Below, one piece after another: positions 19,640-30,135 of a stretch of DNA of 64,000 bases (position 1 is the first letter of the stretch; each line of letters opens with the position of its first letter). This stretch comes from Rhizomys pruinosus. Its lineage: Eukaryota; Chordata; Mammalia; Rodentia; Spalacidae. Position numbers and translations under genes: made by a program. Where the stretch lies: positions 928,223 to 992,222 of the forward strand of contig VZQC01007061.1 of the NCBI GenBank assembly GCA_009823505.1, in the 5' to 3' direction. The notes beneath the pieces were generated by a model, which saw nothing but the letters and a program-made list of their open reading frames with translations, was not told the DNA's origin and searched no databases.

Positions 19640-20166
19640 GCAGCTCATGAATGGTTACCTGTCAGGTGGTCACAGTGCTGGCGCAACGTGAAGCGTGGGC
19701 CTGGGCGATGGTCTGCTGGCCCGGGCTCCTGGTCTCTGTGGGGAAGGAACCACCTCGCGTGGGGCAGGATGTGGTGGGCGTGCTGCGGAGCCCAGGGGGA
19801 GGCATTGGGCAGAGGAGAGGGCGGCGGGAAGAAGGGCGAGAAAACCCCAAAGTCCGGAAGGCTAGGAGGGAGGCAGAGCACCCGCTGGAAACCGCGACTA
19901 TTTGCAGCGTCGCCCTCCGGTTGCGGTCAGCTGGGCTGGCAGGCCTGACGGCCGGGTCTACCGCCCCGCCGGTGCCCTTGGCCACCCGGGCAGGGCCCTG
20001 GCCCGTGCGCTCTTTTCCCTCCATCCTCGACGCCCGGGCGACGGCGGGTAGGCTAGAGCGCCCAAGCCAGAGGAAGGACAGGGCCCCCGGAAGAGTGCCC
20101 GGCGCAGGACCGCGGGTAGAGGCCCAGACCAGGGCCGGGCCTGGGAAGGATCTGGGAAATGCCAAG

Positions 20167-20384
20167 GTGGGCGGAGCCCGGGCAGGTTCTGGTTCGTGCA
20201 GGATCCTGGGGTGGGCGGGGCCCGGGCAGGTTCGGGTTCATGTAGGACCCGGGGGTGGGCGGGGCCTGGGAGGTTCGGGTTCGAGAAGGACCCCGGGGTG
20301 GGCGGAGCCCGGGAGGTTCGGGTTCGAGTAGGACCTGGTGGTGGGCGGGGCCGGGGCAGGTCGGAGTTCGCGCAGACCTGCCAA
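20167..20384. repeat. GC-box minisatellite, five units of 43-44 bp
   Basis: Units start at 20167, 20211, 20255, 20298 and 20341. Each opens with GTGGGCGGGGCC or GTGGGCGGAGCC, an Sp1/KLF-type GC box, and continues with GGAGGTTCGGGTTCG-like sequence. Confidence 0.88.
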
Positions 20385-20737
20385 GGCCGGCGCGCCCCGG
20401 CGGCCAGCGCCCCCCACTGCCCGAGGCAGGCAGATTCGGCTTCCGAGCGACCCAGAGTGGGCGGCCGGGCCGGGGCGGCGGTCTGGCCGCGGGGCGGGTC
20501 GCAGCCATGGCGAGGCTCCCTGGGCGCCGGGTGGGCGCGAAGGATTGCTAAAGGCTGCGGTTTGGCTGGGATTGCGGAGCCGAGCAGAAAAGAGCTCATG
20601 AGGGAAGGATGAAAAAAGGGCCGAGAGAGGAGAGAGAAGCTCTGGATCCCGAGGGCGGGGTGCGGGCAGGAAGCCGACGCTTTCGCGCGCCCACTCGGCC
20701 GGAGGAGGCCGTGAGCCCATTACACAGGCACGCTCTC

Positions 20738-20822
20738 GGAGGCCGGGCACCGTGGGTGGCCGAGCCGGGATTGGAACCCGGATCTGCCTGCGCCTCGTGT
20801 ACTCGTTCACTAGACTGAGGAA
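20738..20822 (-). repeat. MIR SINE core
   Basis: The reverse strand reads AGATCCGGGTTCCAATCCCG followed by GCTCGGCCAC, matching the MIR tRNA-derived region (CTGGGTTCGAATCCCGGCTC). It is a mammal-wide fossil lying within the CpG island. Confidence 0.6.
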
Positions 20823-20833
20823 CTGAACGGACA

Positions 20834-20857
20834 ATGGCGGGGCTGGCAGGGGCTCGG
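20834..20857 (+). CDS. Candidate short first coding exon in the CpG island
   Basis: ATG with A at -3 and G at +4 (ACAATGG), eight codons (MAGLAGAR), then GTGAGGGG as a donor. I do not recognise a protein and found no partner exon, so this may be chance in GC-rich DNA. Confidence 0.15.
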
Positions 20858-20900
20858 GTGAGGGGTCTCGGCTGCGGGATGGGGACTCTTCCGGGGAGGC

Positions 20901-21586
20901 CAGCGGTCAGTGGATCTAGATCATCTAGATATTTTCCCACGCCCTTCCAGCGCCCTCATGTGGAAGCTTTTCACCGCCTGCCTACCGCTCCTAGACGCAG
21001 TCTGGGCGGGGTGCTGGCGGTCCAGGATCTTCATGCTGGGCTCTGATGGCTTGTCCTTTGCATAGAGGGACAGGTAGTAAAGGAGGGGCCAGGCTGCCAG
21101 AGGCAGGCGCTGGGTTCCTTCGTGTTTCGAGGCACCCTGGACCCCAGGCCTGGGTAATAGTCTGCACCCTTTGTTGCCATAGCTTGGAATAGCCTCCCAT
21201 GTTATCTTACAGCTCTCCACTGAACATGAATTTTCTGAACACCTATAAAACAAAGTGCTAGAGCCGAGATGAGCACATCTTAACACAGAGGGGCATTGGG
21301 AAGATCGCCTAGTGCCCATCCACAGTGGGGGTGCACTGGGACAGTTGTCCTAAGTAGGACACCTAATCTCTGTCCCCGAAGGGATATGAAGCAAGCCAAG
21401 CCCTGGCTCCAGCATCCAGAATTGGGTTGGGCACCTATTTGCCCACATTTGGTGGCAAATGACTCGGCCCAAGTCTCCTTTGTTCCTGGTATCGCTAGCC
21501 CTGCTCTGCTGCCAGCCTTCACCCCACCTCCCTTCATTTTTGGAAGGGTCTAGATGGGTCTAAAGGTATCACCCAGTCTTAGAGGC
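20901..21586. other. Unique DNA flanking the CpG island
   Basis: Nothing recognised beyond scattered short ORFs. Confidence 0.45.
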
Positions 21587-21740
21587 TTTTTTTTTTTTGG
21601 TCTTTGAGACAGGGTCTCCCTTTAGCCCCAGCTGTCCTGGAACTCACTCTATAGACCAGGCTGGCCTTGAACTCACAAAGATCCGCCTGCCTCTGCCTCC
21701 CAAGTGCTAGGATTAAAGGCGTGCACCACCACGCCCCACC
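21587..21740 (-). repeat. B1 SINE
   Basis: Poly-T, GGTCTTTGAGACAGGGTCTC to CACCACGCCCC. Confidence 0.9.
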
Positions 21741-22635
21741 AGTGTGTTGCTTCTTAAGGGCAAAGACTAGATGCCTGGATCAGACTGGGGCTCCCTGTAC
21801 TGAGGCTCTTCCTGGGTAAAGTTCAGCCTCAAAGGTGGCACAAGCTCTGCTCCGTGAAGCCCCTAGTTGGGAGGTCTGGGTTCTAGTCCTGCCCCTCATC
21901 TTGGAGGGGAGCAGAGGAATCTCCCTGAAGTGCCTGCCTTTCCCAGCACCCGGGCAGGCAGTAAAGGCAGGGGTTTGACCCCATTAGTGAGGGAAGAAAA
22001 GCTCATGTTTAAAATTGTCCCTCTTCCTGGATTTTGATCTGTCTGAGAGCTGGAGGAGAGTGAACGGCTAATTGAAAATATGTTTATAATGTATTGCCCC
22101 CAGTCTATGAGTGGAGCCTCCAGTCCCCACTGTCTGCAGAAGAGCTTGTTGCTCTAGTTTGAGAAGACTGGTGTGGAGACAGTATCTTGAAGTGGGAACC
22201 TGACTGGCTGTACTCAAGGGACAACTGGGGCTGTCCTAAGATAGACTGCGTCCTGCTCTACCTGACCACTATCTGGACATCTGAGTCATCGAAGCTGGGT
22301 AGGCCAGCTGGGAGTAAGAGGCCCCCATGTCCTCTTGGACCCTCCCTGTATCTACCCGGCATCTCTGTGGTTTGGGGTGAGCAGGGGAACAGATAAGGGG
22401 GGCTTTAGGCCCTTTCTGGCCTGAGGTTTGAGCCCTTAGAGGACAAAGGAACTGTGGAAGTCAAGGTTAAGATGCTGTGAGTTCTCTGGCCTACCACCAA
22501 GTCTAGATTTGGGACCTAGTCTCTGTTACTCCTGTTGGGCCTGGCTCCCATTTCTGCAAAAGCAGATAGACAACATTTAGGTCACATTCTTTCCTCCGCC
22601 CTTGGGGAACTATAAAATCTGCAATCTTCATTTTT
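21741..22635. other. Unique intergenic DNA
   Basis: No exon or repeat recognised. Confidence 0.45.
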
Positions 22636-22637
22636 TG

Positions 22638-22746
22638 TCTTCCTTTCCCTCCCTCCCTCTCTCCTTCCCTCCCTCCCTCCCTTCCTTCTTTCCTTCCTTC
22701 CTTTTTCCTTTATTGTCTTTCTCTCTCTCTCTCTCTCTTTCTTTCC
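22638..22746. repeat. Pyrimidine-rich (CCTT/CT)n tract
   Basis: Over 100 bases of almost pure C/T on the plus strand. Confidence 0.93.
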
Positions 22747-22986
22747 CCAGCTGGCTTGGACCTGACTATGTAGATCAGACTGCTCTTGAACTCACAGAGA
22801 TCCACCTCCCTGTCATGGTGGTGTATATCCACCTACACCTGTCATGGTGGTGTATATCTTTAATCCTAGCACTCAGGAGGCAGAGGCTCTCTGTGAGTTC
22901 AAGGCCAGCTTGATATCCATAGTGAGTTCCAGGCCAGCTGGGACTACAGGGAGATCCTGTCTCAAGAAGACCAAAAAAAAAAAAAA
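22747..22986. repeat. B1 fragment (-) followed by B1 (+)
   Basis: Minus fragment to about 22820. CCTGTCATGGTGGTGTATAT then occurs twice in tandem, leading into a plus-strand B1 ending AAGAAGACCAAAAAAA. Confidence 0.8.
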
Positions 22987-23094
22987 TTTATATTTATTGT
23001 GTGTGACAGTCAGGTGACAACTTATAGGAATCTGTTTTCCCCTCCACCATGTGGGCTCTGGGGATTGAACCCAGTGTTGGGCAACTCTCTTCTT

Positions 23095-23227
23095 TTTAAA
23101 TACTTTTTATTTTGAGGCAGAGTCTCAGTCAATTTTCAGGTTGGTCTTAGACGTACTCTAGCTCAGGCTGGATTTAAACTCAAGATGGATCTTGCTGGCT
23201 CAGCTTCCTGAGTATTGGTATTACAGG
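23095..23227 (-). repeat. Old B1-like copy
   Basis: TTTTGAGGCAGAGTCTCAG...GAGTATTGGTATTACAGG. Confidence 0.6.
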
Positions 23228-23320
23228 TTTGGAAAACGAGTGATCTGCCCTGCTACTGTCCCGGACTCCTGTCCAAACTCTTATCCCCTCAGCAATTCCC
23301 GTCACTTCCTGTTCCCCCTC

Positions 23321-23428
23321 CATCTCTGAAGCCCCGGAGAAGCCATATTCTCTGGGATTCATCTGTAAAATGATCATCTCTGAAGCCCCGGAGAAGGCAT
23401 ATTCTCTGGGATTCATCTGTAAAATGAT
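23321..23428. repeat. 54-bp unit, two tandem copies
   Basis: Units at 23321-23374 and 23375-23428 differ at one base (GAAGCCAT versus GAAGGCAT). Confidence 0.95.
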
Positions 23429-23461
23429 CAGGTTTGTTAAATGTAAAGATTAGAGAGGTTC

Positions 23462-23708
23462 TGGGCTGGAGAGATAGCCTAGCGGTTAGGTTAAGAGCAC
23501 CAACGCTCTTGCAGAGGACTGGGGTTCGATCCCCAGCACCCACATGGCGGCTAAGAACCGCCTGTAACTCCAATTCCAGGACAACTCCAGTTCCAGGGGA
23601 ATCTGAGACCCTCTTCTGACCTCCGTGGCATTGCACGACACGGGTGCACAGACCTGCATGCAGACAATACATTCATACACATACAAAAATAAATAATAAT
23701 AATAATAA
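23462..23708 (+). repeat. B2 SINE, long subfamily, 18-bp target-site duplication
   Basis: AAAGATTAGAGAGGTTCT flanks both ends. It contains AACTCCAATTCCAGGACA followed by AACTCCAGTTCCAGGGGA. Confidence 0.93.
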
Positions 23709-23742
23709 AAAGATTAGAGAGGTTCTAAACAAAGTGCATTGA

Positions 23743-23880
23743 CCACCAGGTGTGGTGGCACACACCTTTAATCCCAGCAGAAGTGGGCAGATCTCTGAGT
23801 TCAAGAGCATCCTGGTATACAGAGTTTCCTGCTGGCTGGGGCTACAGCTGGGGCCTCAGAGCTTATCCTGGCCCTAAAAA
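23743..23880 (+). repeat. Diverged B1
   Basis: CAGGTGTGGTGGCACACACC...GGGGCTACAGCTGGGG. Confidence 0.65.
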
Positions 23881-23933
23881 GCACCCTTCAAACTCAGTTG
23901 AAATGCCTTTGCCAGGCTTGTAGACAGACGAAT

Positions 23934-24138
23934 TGGGGCTGGAGAGATGGCTTAGATGGTTCTGCTCTTGTAAAAGACCCAGGTTCAAATTCCAGAACCC
24001 ATATGGCGGCTAATAGCCATCTAGTAACTCCAGTTCTAGGGAATCCAACGCCCCCTTCTGACTTTTTTGGGCATTGCATGACCCGGGAAAACTTATACAC
24101 AAGCGGGCAATACACTCATACACATAAAATTAAAAGAA
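23934..24138 (+). repeat. B2 SINE, diverged
   Basis: GGGGCTGGAGAGATGGCTTA head, CATACACATAAAATTAAAAG tail. Confidence 0.82.
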
Positions 24139-24282
24139 GAAAAAGATAAGATGCATCTATCTCAGTCCCAGGAGGCATACATGAGAGTGGGGAGGGAGGG
24201 ACATGATGCAATCCAATCTTGATGGACCCATGACTGGCGATTTGAGTGTTCAATCAGGACTCTGCCAACAGGACTCACAGAG

Positions 24283-24350
24283 GAGGCTGGGTGTGGCAGT
24301 GCTCCTGTAGTTCCAGCTGCTCCAGAGGCTGAGGCAGGAGGATCACTGAG
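24283..24350 (+). repeat. Old 7SL-derived (PB1-like) fragment
   Basis: GGCTGAGGCAGGAGGATCAC is typical of early 7SL SINEs. Confidence 0.6.
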
Positions 24351-24351
24351 T

Positions 24352-24470
24352 ATAGCCCCAGCTGGCCTGAAACTCGCTCTGTAGACCAGGCTGGCCTTGA
24401 ACTCACAGAGATCAGCCTGCCTCTGCCTCCCAAGTGCTAGGACTAAAGGCATGCACCACCATGCCCGGCA
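24352..24470 (-). repeat. B1 lacking its 3' end
   Basis: Begins AGCCCCAGCTGGCCTGAAAC with no poly-T side and ends CACCATGCCCGGC. ACTGAGTAT flanks it. Confidence 0.75.
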
Positions 24471-24487
24471 ACTGAGTATCTTTTAAA

Positions 24488-24490
24488 AAA

Positions 24491-24524
<34 letters not shown>

Positions 24525-24677
24525 TTTTGGTCTTTTCGAGACAGGGTCTCCCTGTATGTAGCCTCAGCTGTCCTGGAGCTCACTCTTTGGACCAGGCTGG
24601 CATTTAACTCACAAAGATTCGCCTGTCTCTGCCTTCCGAGTGCTAGGATTAAAGGCGTGCGCCACCATGCCCGCTTA
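24488..24677 (-). repeat. B1 SINE with (TTTA)n tail
   Basis: ATTTATTTATTT tail, TTTTCGAGACAGGGTCTCCC to CACCATGCCCGC. Confidence 0.9.
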
Positions 24678-24727
24678 CAACTGAGTGTCTTGAACAACAC
24701 AGCCAGACTTGTCTTTCTAAAAATTAC

Positions 24728-24757
24728 ATTATTTGTTTGTTTGTTTGTTTGTTTACT
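24728..24757. repeat. (TTTG)n simple repeat
   Basis: Six or seven TTTG units. Confidence 0.9.
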
Positions 24758-24869
24758 CTGTGTATGCATGCAGGCATACTTGTTGACACACTTTGCTTAT
24801 GAAAATTGGCAGCAAGTTCCTTTATCCAATGAATCATTTCACCTACCCAAGACCCTGTCTTTTTTTTTT

Positions 24870-25320
24870 TATTGCAGGTCTGGCTGGCCTAGAATTCACT
24901 ATGTAGATGAGGTCGGCCTCAAACTTGTGATAGTCTGCCTGTTCTTCCTCTCAAATGCTAGGTTTGTTTAAACAAATAGTTGTGAGATTTTGTTTTTTTG
25001 TTTGTCTTTTGTTTTTGTTTGTTTTGGTCTTTTTTTTATGGGTCTCCCTGTAGCTCCAGCTGGCCTTGAACACACTATGTAGACCAGGCTGGCCTTGAAC
25101 TCAGAGATATCCACCTGCCTCTGCCTTCCAGGTACCAAGATTTAAATTTTTTTTAAATTTTTTTTTTTAACTTTTGTATGTGTATGAATGTACTGTCTGC
25201 ATGTAGGTTTGTGCACCCGTGTCGTGCAATGCCGCAGAGGTCAGAAGAGGGTCTTGGATTCCCTTGGAACTGGAGTTCTCCTGGAATTGGAGTTACAGGC
25301 ACCACCATGCCTGGCTAAAT
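24870..25320 (-). repeat. B1 cluster with a 5'-truncated B2 inserted in a B1
   Basis: An old B1-like copy (to about 24966), then a B1 from about 24993 to 25140, interrupted by a B2 3' part (about 25146-25297) before its head CACCACCATGCCTGGC resumes. Confidence 0.75.
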
Positions 25321-25346
25321 TTAATGCTTGAAAATGTTTATTTCAG

Positions 25347-25520
25347 GCCTGGAGAGATGGCCCAGAAGGCCCATGTTCAAATCCCAGTATCCACATGGTG
25401 GCTAACAACATCCATATGGAACTGGCTTCCTCCAGTTCCAGAGGATCTGATGCCCTCCTCTGTCCTCCACAGGCACTATACACATGCAGGTATAACACAC
25501 ACATAAAACTTATAAAAAGA
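25347..25520 (+). repeat. Old B2/B3 copy
   Basis: GGCCTGGAGAGATGGCCCAG...AACACACACATAAAAC. Confidence 0.75.
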
Positions 25521-25529
25521 AGAGTTCAT

Positions 25530-25719
25530 GCCGGGCATGGTGGCGCATGCCTTTAATCCTAGCACTTGGGAGGCAGAGGAAGGTGGATCTTTGTGAGTTC
25601 GGGGCCAGCCTGGTCTACAGATCTATAGCGTGAGTTCCAAGATAGCTGGGGCTACAGGGAGACCCTGTCTGGAAAAGACAAAAAAAAAAAAAATAAAAAA
25701 AAAAAAAAAAAAAAAAAAC
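25530..25719 (+). repeat. B1 SINE
   Basis: GCCGGGCATGGTGGCGCATG to a long A-run. Confidence 0.92.
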
Positions 25720-26087
25720 AGTTCACCATCAAGAATCCTTGAAAGAGGGCTTCTAGTCAGCCTGAGCCATGGCTGTTCAGCAGTAGTAGAGTTTTGTCCA
25801 GAGCCTGGTACATGCGTATGGAGTGGTGGTTTCTGGAAGTGGGGCAGGACTGGAGACTGGGGAGTCTTTAGAAGTTCACTGGATGAGTTCAGGAAAGACC
25901 AAGGGAGGCTAGGAGAGGGAGCACTGTGATACTGAGGACTCCTGAGTGTTACCATGCACATCTGAACAGTTTGAAATGCCTGTGACTATCTGGGGGGAGG
26001 TGCCAGGAGGTGCTTAAGGCTCAGGGAGTTAATGAGGTCAGTGCATAGGGGTGGTGAAGTTAAGGGAGCCCAAGACCCCCAAGGAGG
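25720..26087. other. Unique intergenic DNA
   Basis: Nothing recognised. Confidence 0.45.
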
Positions 26088-26365
26088 GCTGTGGATTCGG
26101 CTTAGGGTAAAGTGTTTGCCACAGAAGTGTGAAGACCTGAGCTCAGATCCACAGAACCCACATAAAAGCCAGATGTGGTGACACATCTGTACTCCAGCAC
26201 TCCTATGGGGAGATGGGGTCAGAGACAGGGCACTGCCCAGAAGTTCTAGAACATCTAGCCTGGCATACACATTGGTGAACAATAGACCCTGAAAGGCCAG
26301 AACTGACACCTGAAGTTGTCCTCTGACCTCTGCACACATGTGTATCCCCATCAGAAATAGACAAG
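26088..26365 (+). repeat. Old composite SINE (tRNA-like head plus B1-like middle)
   Basis: GTAAAGTGTTTGCCACAG...GCCAGATGTGGTGACACATC...TTGTCCTCTGACCTCTGCAC. Confidence 0.6.
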
Positions 26366-26486
26366 GGGAGGGAGTGATAGTAAATGAATTAGCTGAAGAC
26401 TGTGGAATACTACATATCAGTAAAAATGGTTCAGTTAGAGTAGATATATCAATCTAAATAAAACTTAAAAAAAAAAAGCCATGTGC

Positions 26487-26729
26487 GGGGCTGGAGAGAT
26501 GGCTCAGCATTAAAAGCACTGACTGCTCTTGCAGAGGTTTGATTCCCAGCACCCACATAGTGTCTAAGGACTGTCTTAGGCTAGGGGTGGTGGCGCAAGC
26601 CTTTAATCCCAGCACTCAGGAGGCAGGGGCAGGGGCAGGGGCAGGAAGATCTCTGTGAGTTCAAGGCCAGCCTGGTCTACATAGCGAGCTCCAGGCCAGC
26701 TGGGACTAAAGGGAGACCCTGTCTAAAAA
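26487..26729 (+). repeat. B2-B1 dimeric SINE, single target-site duplication
   Basis: B2 head GGGGCTGGAGAGATGGCTCA to AAGGACTGTCTTAGGC, then B1. AAAGCCATGTGC precedes it and AAAGCCATGCGC follows. (GGGGCA)n expansion lies in the B1 part. Confidence 0.92.
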
Positions 26730-26754
26730 AAAAGCCATGCGCATCAGGATATCT

Positions 26755-26946
26755 TTTTTTTTTTTTTTTTAGTTTTTAGTTTTTAGTTTTTTTCTTTTTT
26801 TGGTATTTTTGAGGCAGGGTCTCCCTTGTAGTACCAGCTGTCCTGGAGCCTGCTCTGTAGACCAGGCTGGCCTTGAATTCACAGAGATCCACCCACCTCT
26901 ACCTCCCGAGTGCTGGGATTAAAGGCATGCGCCACCACACCCAGCT
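26755..26946 (-). repeat. B1 SINE, 14-bp target-site duplication GCATCAGGATATCT
   Basis: A perfect duplication flanks it (26741-26754 and about 26947-26960). The T-run carries an AGTTTTT triplet repeat. Confidence 0.93.
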
Positions 26947-27162
26947 GCATCAGGATATCTATAGGATGATGATTCCCTCTGTAGTCTGAAAACATGAAAA
27001 CAGGTCCATATATTATAAATGGATATATACACATGGCATGAAAGTATAAAACACTTCTGGGAATAATGGATCAGTCTGGGAAGGAACTTACCCTATGGGG
27101 AAGGAAAGGTGGAAGGGGATTGGATCTGGAGGGACACAGGGGCAGGCTCCATTTGTCTCTGT

Positions 27163-27206
27163 AGGTTTGTGTGTGTGTGTGTGTATGTGTGTGTGTGTGT
27201 GTGTCT
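27163..27206. repeat. (TG)n microsatellite
   Basis: Alternating TG with one TATG step. Confidence 0.93.
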
Positions 27207-27345
27207 TTTTGAGACAGGGTCTCCCTATAGCCTCAGCTGGTCTGGAATTTTCTATGTAGACCAGGCTGACCTTGAACTTACAGAGAGCTGCCTGTCTCTG
27301 CCTCCTGAGTGCTGGGATTAAAGGTGTGCATCACCACGCTCTGCC
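27207..27345 (-). repeat. B1 SINE
   Basis: GAGACAGGGTCTCCCTATAG to CATCACCACGCTCTGCC. Confidence 0.88.
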
Positions 27346-27354
27346 CAAAGTTGT

Positions 27355-27550
27355 TGGTTTTTGTTAACATTCATTTATTGTGGTAACAGTAAATGTGGTT
27401 ATGGGGGAAGGGCACGTATGTGGTCAGGGGACAACTGGACAACTTGTAAGACTTGGTTCTCTCTTCCCACCTCATGGGTCCCAGGTTTGAACTCAGATTG
27501 TCAGATTTGGTAGCAAAGACTTTATCTGTTGAGCCAACTGGCCAGCCCGA
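27355..27550 (-). repeat. Old B3-like copy
   Basis: Ends TTGAGCCAACTGGCCAGCCC, a tRNA-like head on the minus strand. Confidence 0.6.
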
Positions 27551-27687
27551 GTTTTGGCGTTTTAAGCTAGGGCATGAAGTTTCCTGGTTTTATGTTACTG
27601 TCATCTGCACATTTTGGTGAGTCTTGTACAATGAATACAATTTGCAAAAGAAGACTAGAGGAGAAGTCAGAGAACCTTGGAGGAGAG

Positions 27688-27760
27688 CTGCAAGCTGGAT
27701 GGGGGTAGAGTGCTTGCCTAGTGTGCCTGAGGGCCTGGGTTCCATCTCCAGCCCCGAGGG
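27688..27760 (+). repeat. ID-like SINE
   Basis: GTAGAGTGCTTGCCTAGTGT...CCTGGGTTCCATCTCCAGCC. Confidence 0.7.
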
Positions 27761-28685
27761 ATATTTGTGCCTTGTTTCAGGACAGAAGCAATGACAGTGA
27801 CCTTACCACCCAGGGCATCTGGAGGGGTAGTTGGTCCTGAGGCAGGGGGGTGACCATGCTGACTTCTGCAGGAGTCAGTGAGTCTCCAGTGCCCAGGGGC
27901 AGTGGCAAGAACAGTGTCGGGGCTTGAACGCGTGGGGAGGCTCAAGCCAAGCCCGGTGCCTGGGCATGGAGAGTGGGTGATGCCCGGGCTTGGCAGGCAG
28001 CAGGCTGAAAGATGCAGAGCCAAGCTGGGTAGAGGGGCTGCCAGAGTGGAAGATCAGAGGGGCGGATGGGTGCTGGGCACTGTCAGGGCTTGAAGCTGGA
28101 GGCTGCCCGGGGTGGAGTGTGGGGGATCAGTGAACCTAGGGGGCGTCTAAGAGGAAGCAGGCATTGCCAAGAAGGCAGTGGGAAGCAGTCGATGCCAGTT
28201 CAAGGCTGGGGGAGGGAGTCTCAGGCCTGGTCTCCACCAGGGCTCCTGCAGCTGTTCAGTTTCACAACACACAAAACTGTCTGCTGCTTCTTTGTAACAT
28301 CCTGGAGTTTCAGGGTCAGGGGGCGGGCCCTCTGTACAGGTAGCTACAGCCATGCCCAGGGTGTGGAGACTGACTGACTTGACCTAGGCAAGGTCACCTG
28401 GTGAGTCTAGTGACAAGATCTGGCCCGGAGCTGCCTTGTTTGGATCTGTTCCAAACCCTGTGGGCAGCATGGGGGGGAACAGGGGACAGATGAGGGGCCC
28501 ACAGTGACCTACAGCCAAAAGCCAGGCTGGGGAGCCATAAGGTCCCAAATGCTTCCAAACCCGGCAGATAGGGAGGCCCAGAGCGCTACTGCAGACGCAT
28601 AGTGTCTGCAGCAGCCGTGCGTGGGCCTTGTGAGCTGGGGTCTTAGTGAATGGGCTCCCACAGAGTCTGCAGCTTTGACAGTGCT

Positions 28686-28686
<1 letters not shown>
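27761..28686. other. Unique intergenic DNA
   Basis: GC-rich, no recognised exon. Confidence 0.45.

Positions 28687-28728
<42 letters not shown>
28687..28728. repeat. A-run of about 42 bases
   Basis: Homopolymer directly before the left target-site copy of the next dimer. Its length is unreliable. Confidence 0.9.
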
Positions 28729-28730
<2 letters not shown>

Positions 28731-28736
28731 AATCTT

Positions 28737-28977
28737 TTTTGAGACAGTGTCTCCCTTTAGTCCCAGCTGGCCTGAAACTCACTCTGTAGACCAGGCTGGC
28801 CTTGACCTCACAGAGATCCGCCTGCCTCTGCCTCCTGAGTGCAGGGATTAAAAGCATGTGCCACCACACCTGACCTAAGATGGTTCTTAGCCGCCATGTG
28901 GGTGCTGGGAATCGAACCCGGGTCCTCTGAAAGTGCAGTCGGTGCTCTTAACTGCTGAGCCATCTCTCCAGCCCCTG
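28737..28977 (-). repeat. B2-B1 dimeric SINE, single target-site duplication
   Basis: B1 to CACCACACCTGACC, then TAAGATGGTTCTTAGCCGCC and a B2 head to CTCTCCAGCCCC. GGAATCTTTT lies on both sides. Confidence 0.9.
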
Positions 28978-29009
28978 GGAATCTTTTAAATCTAGTAAGA
29001 ATTTATTTT

Positions 29010-29200
29010 CAGAGCTGGGCGAGGTGACACATACCTGAGCACTTGGGAGGCTGAGGCAGATATGCGACATGAGTTTGGTCTGGGCAGATAGTAGCCAAGA
29101 GCCTCGTTTACATACACATCACAGCACAAGCACACACAAGCACGACACACATCACGGGCACGCACGACACACGCACGCAACACAATGCACACACATGATC
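29010..29200 (+). repeat. Old B1-like copy and CA-rich tail
   Basis: GAGCTGGGCGAGGTGACACA..., then CACACAAGCACGACACACAT-type sequence to 29197. Confidence 0.6.
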
Positions 29201-29287
29201 ATCAGAGACGAAGCCGAAGGCAGATCCAGAGAACGAATACTGGTTAGGATTCGAATGAGAAGAACCAAACAAAGCAAAAAGTTGTCT

Positions 29288-29480
29288 TGGAGGTTGTTTG
29301 GGGGCTCAGTGGGAGAGTGCTTGCCTACCATGCATCAAGTCCTGGGTTCTATCCAGTACCACAAATCCCAGCACCCAGGAGCTAGCGGTAAGAGGATCAG
29401 AAGTTCAAAGTCATTTTTTATTCCATACAAAGTTTGAGGTCAACTTGAGCTACATGAGATCCTGACTTTAAAACAGTGGT
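29288..29480 (+). repeat. B4/ID-like SINE
   Basis: GGGGCTCAGTGGGAGAGTGC TTGCCTACC...CTACATGAGATCCTGAC. Confidence 0.65.
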
Positions 29481-29852
29481 TTTAGATGAAAATAAAATAT
29501 TCTATAGACACAAAGAAAATTGTTTAAGAACAAAACAGACACGTGAAAAGGTGGGTGGCATTATTGCTAAGTATCTGGGGTTGACTTTGTCACTCAAGGT
29601 CTCTGAGCAGCAGAAATCCCTGTGGTCCTGACTCTCTGCTGGGGACAGAGCTGAGGGCTTTTCTTAGGAGCAGGAACTGAAGGTGTAGGGCAGAAGTCAG
29701 TTGGGACCCACCCCAGAGGATGTGGAGCCCCCTCCTTGCTTTACATGAGAGCAAACTGAGGTCCAGGGAGAAGGCGCACAGCCCCCAGGTTCCATGTGTG
29801 TCCCAGGTTCCATGTGTGTCCCAGGTGTATTTGGGATCTTGTTTTTGTTATT

Positions 29853-30134
29853 GATTTATTTATTTATTTATTTTATTTATTTTTTTTTTTGAAGACAGGG
29901 TCTCCATCATAGTCCCAGCTGGCCTGGAATCAACACTGTAGACCAGCGCTGGCCTTGAACTCATAGAGATCTGCCTGCCTCTGCCTCCTGAGTGCTAGGA
30001 TTAAAGGCATGCACCCACCACGCCCGGCTTAAAGATGGTGGTTCTTAGCCGCCATGTGTGTGCTGGGAATCAAACCCAGGTCCTCTGCAATCGTAGTCAG
30101 CACTCTAAACTACTGAGCCATCTCTCCAGCCCCC
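29853..30134 (-). repeat. (TTTA)n tail plus B2-B1 dimeric SINE
   Basis: B1 ends CCACCACGCCCGGC, followed by TTAAAGATGGTGGTTCTTAG and a B2 head to CTCTCCAGCCCC. Confidence 0.85.
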
Positions 30135-30135
30135 T

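Larger units (their letters stand above)
19640..20900. promoter_or_regulatory. CpG island
   Basis: Dense CpG and GC boxes about 2.3 kb upstream of the Tac4 ATG, in an otherwise CpG-poor window. Long ORFs on both strands here reflect composition. It may be the promoter of an unseen transcript in the Tac4-Dlx4 interval. Confidence 0.8.

Noticed and set aside
20738..20822. tRNA gene
   Set aside because: The GGTTCCAATCC-like box is the MIR tRNA-derived head; no acceptor stem or cloverleaf can be formed.
19651..20834. Long ORFs on both strands (up to 226 codons)
   Set aside because: They sit in the CpG island and minisatellite. Openness on several frames at once is expected from base composition, and the proline/arginine repeats mirror the 43-44 bp unit.
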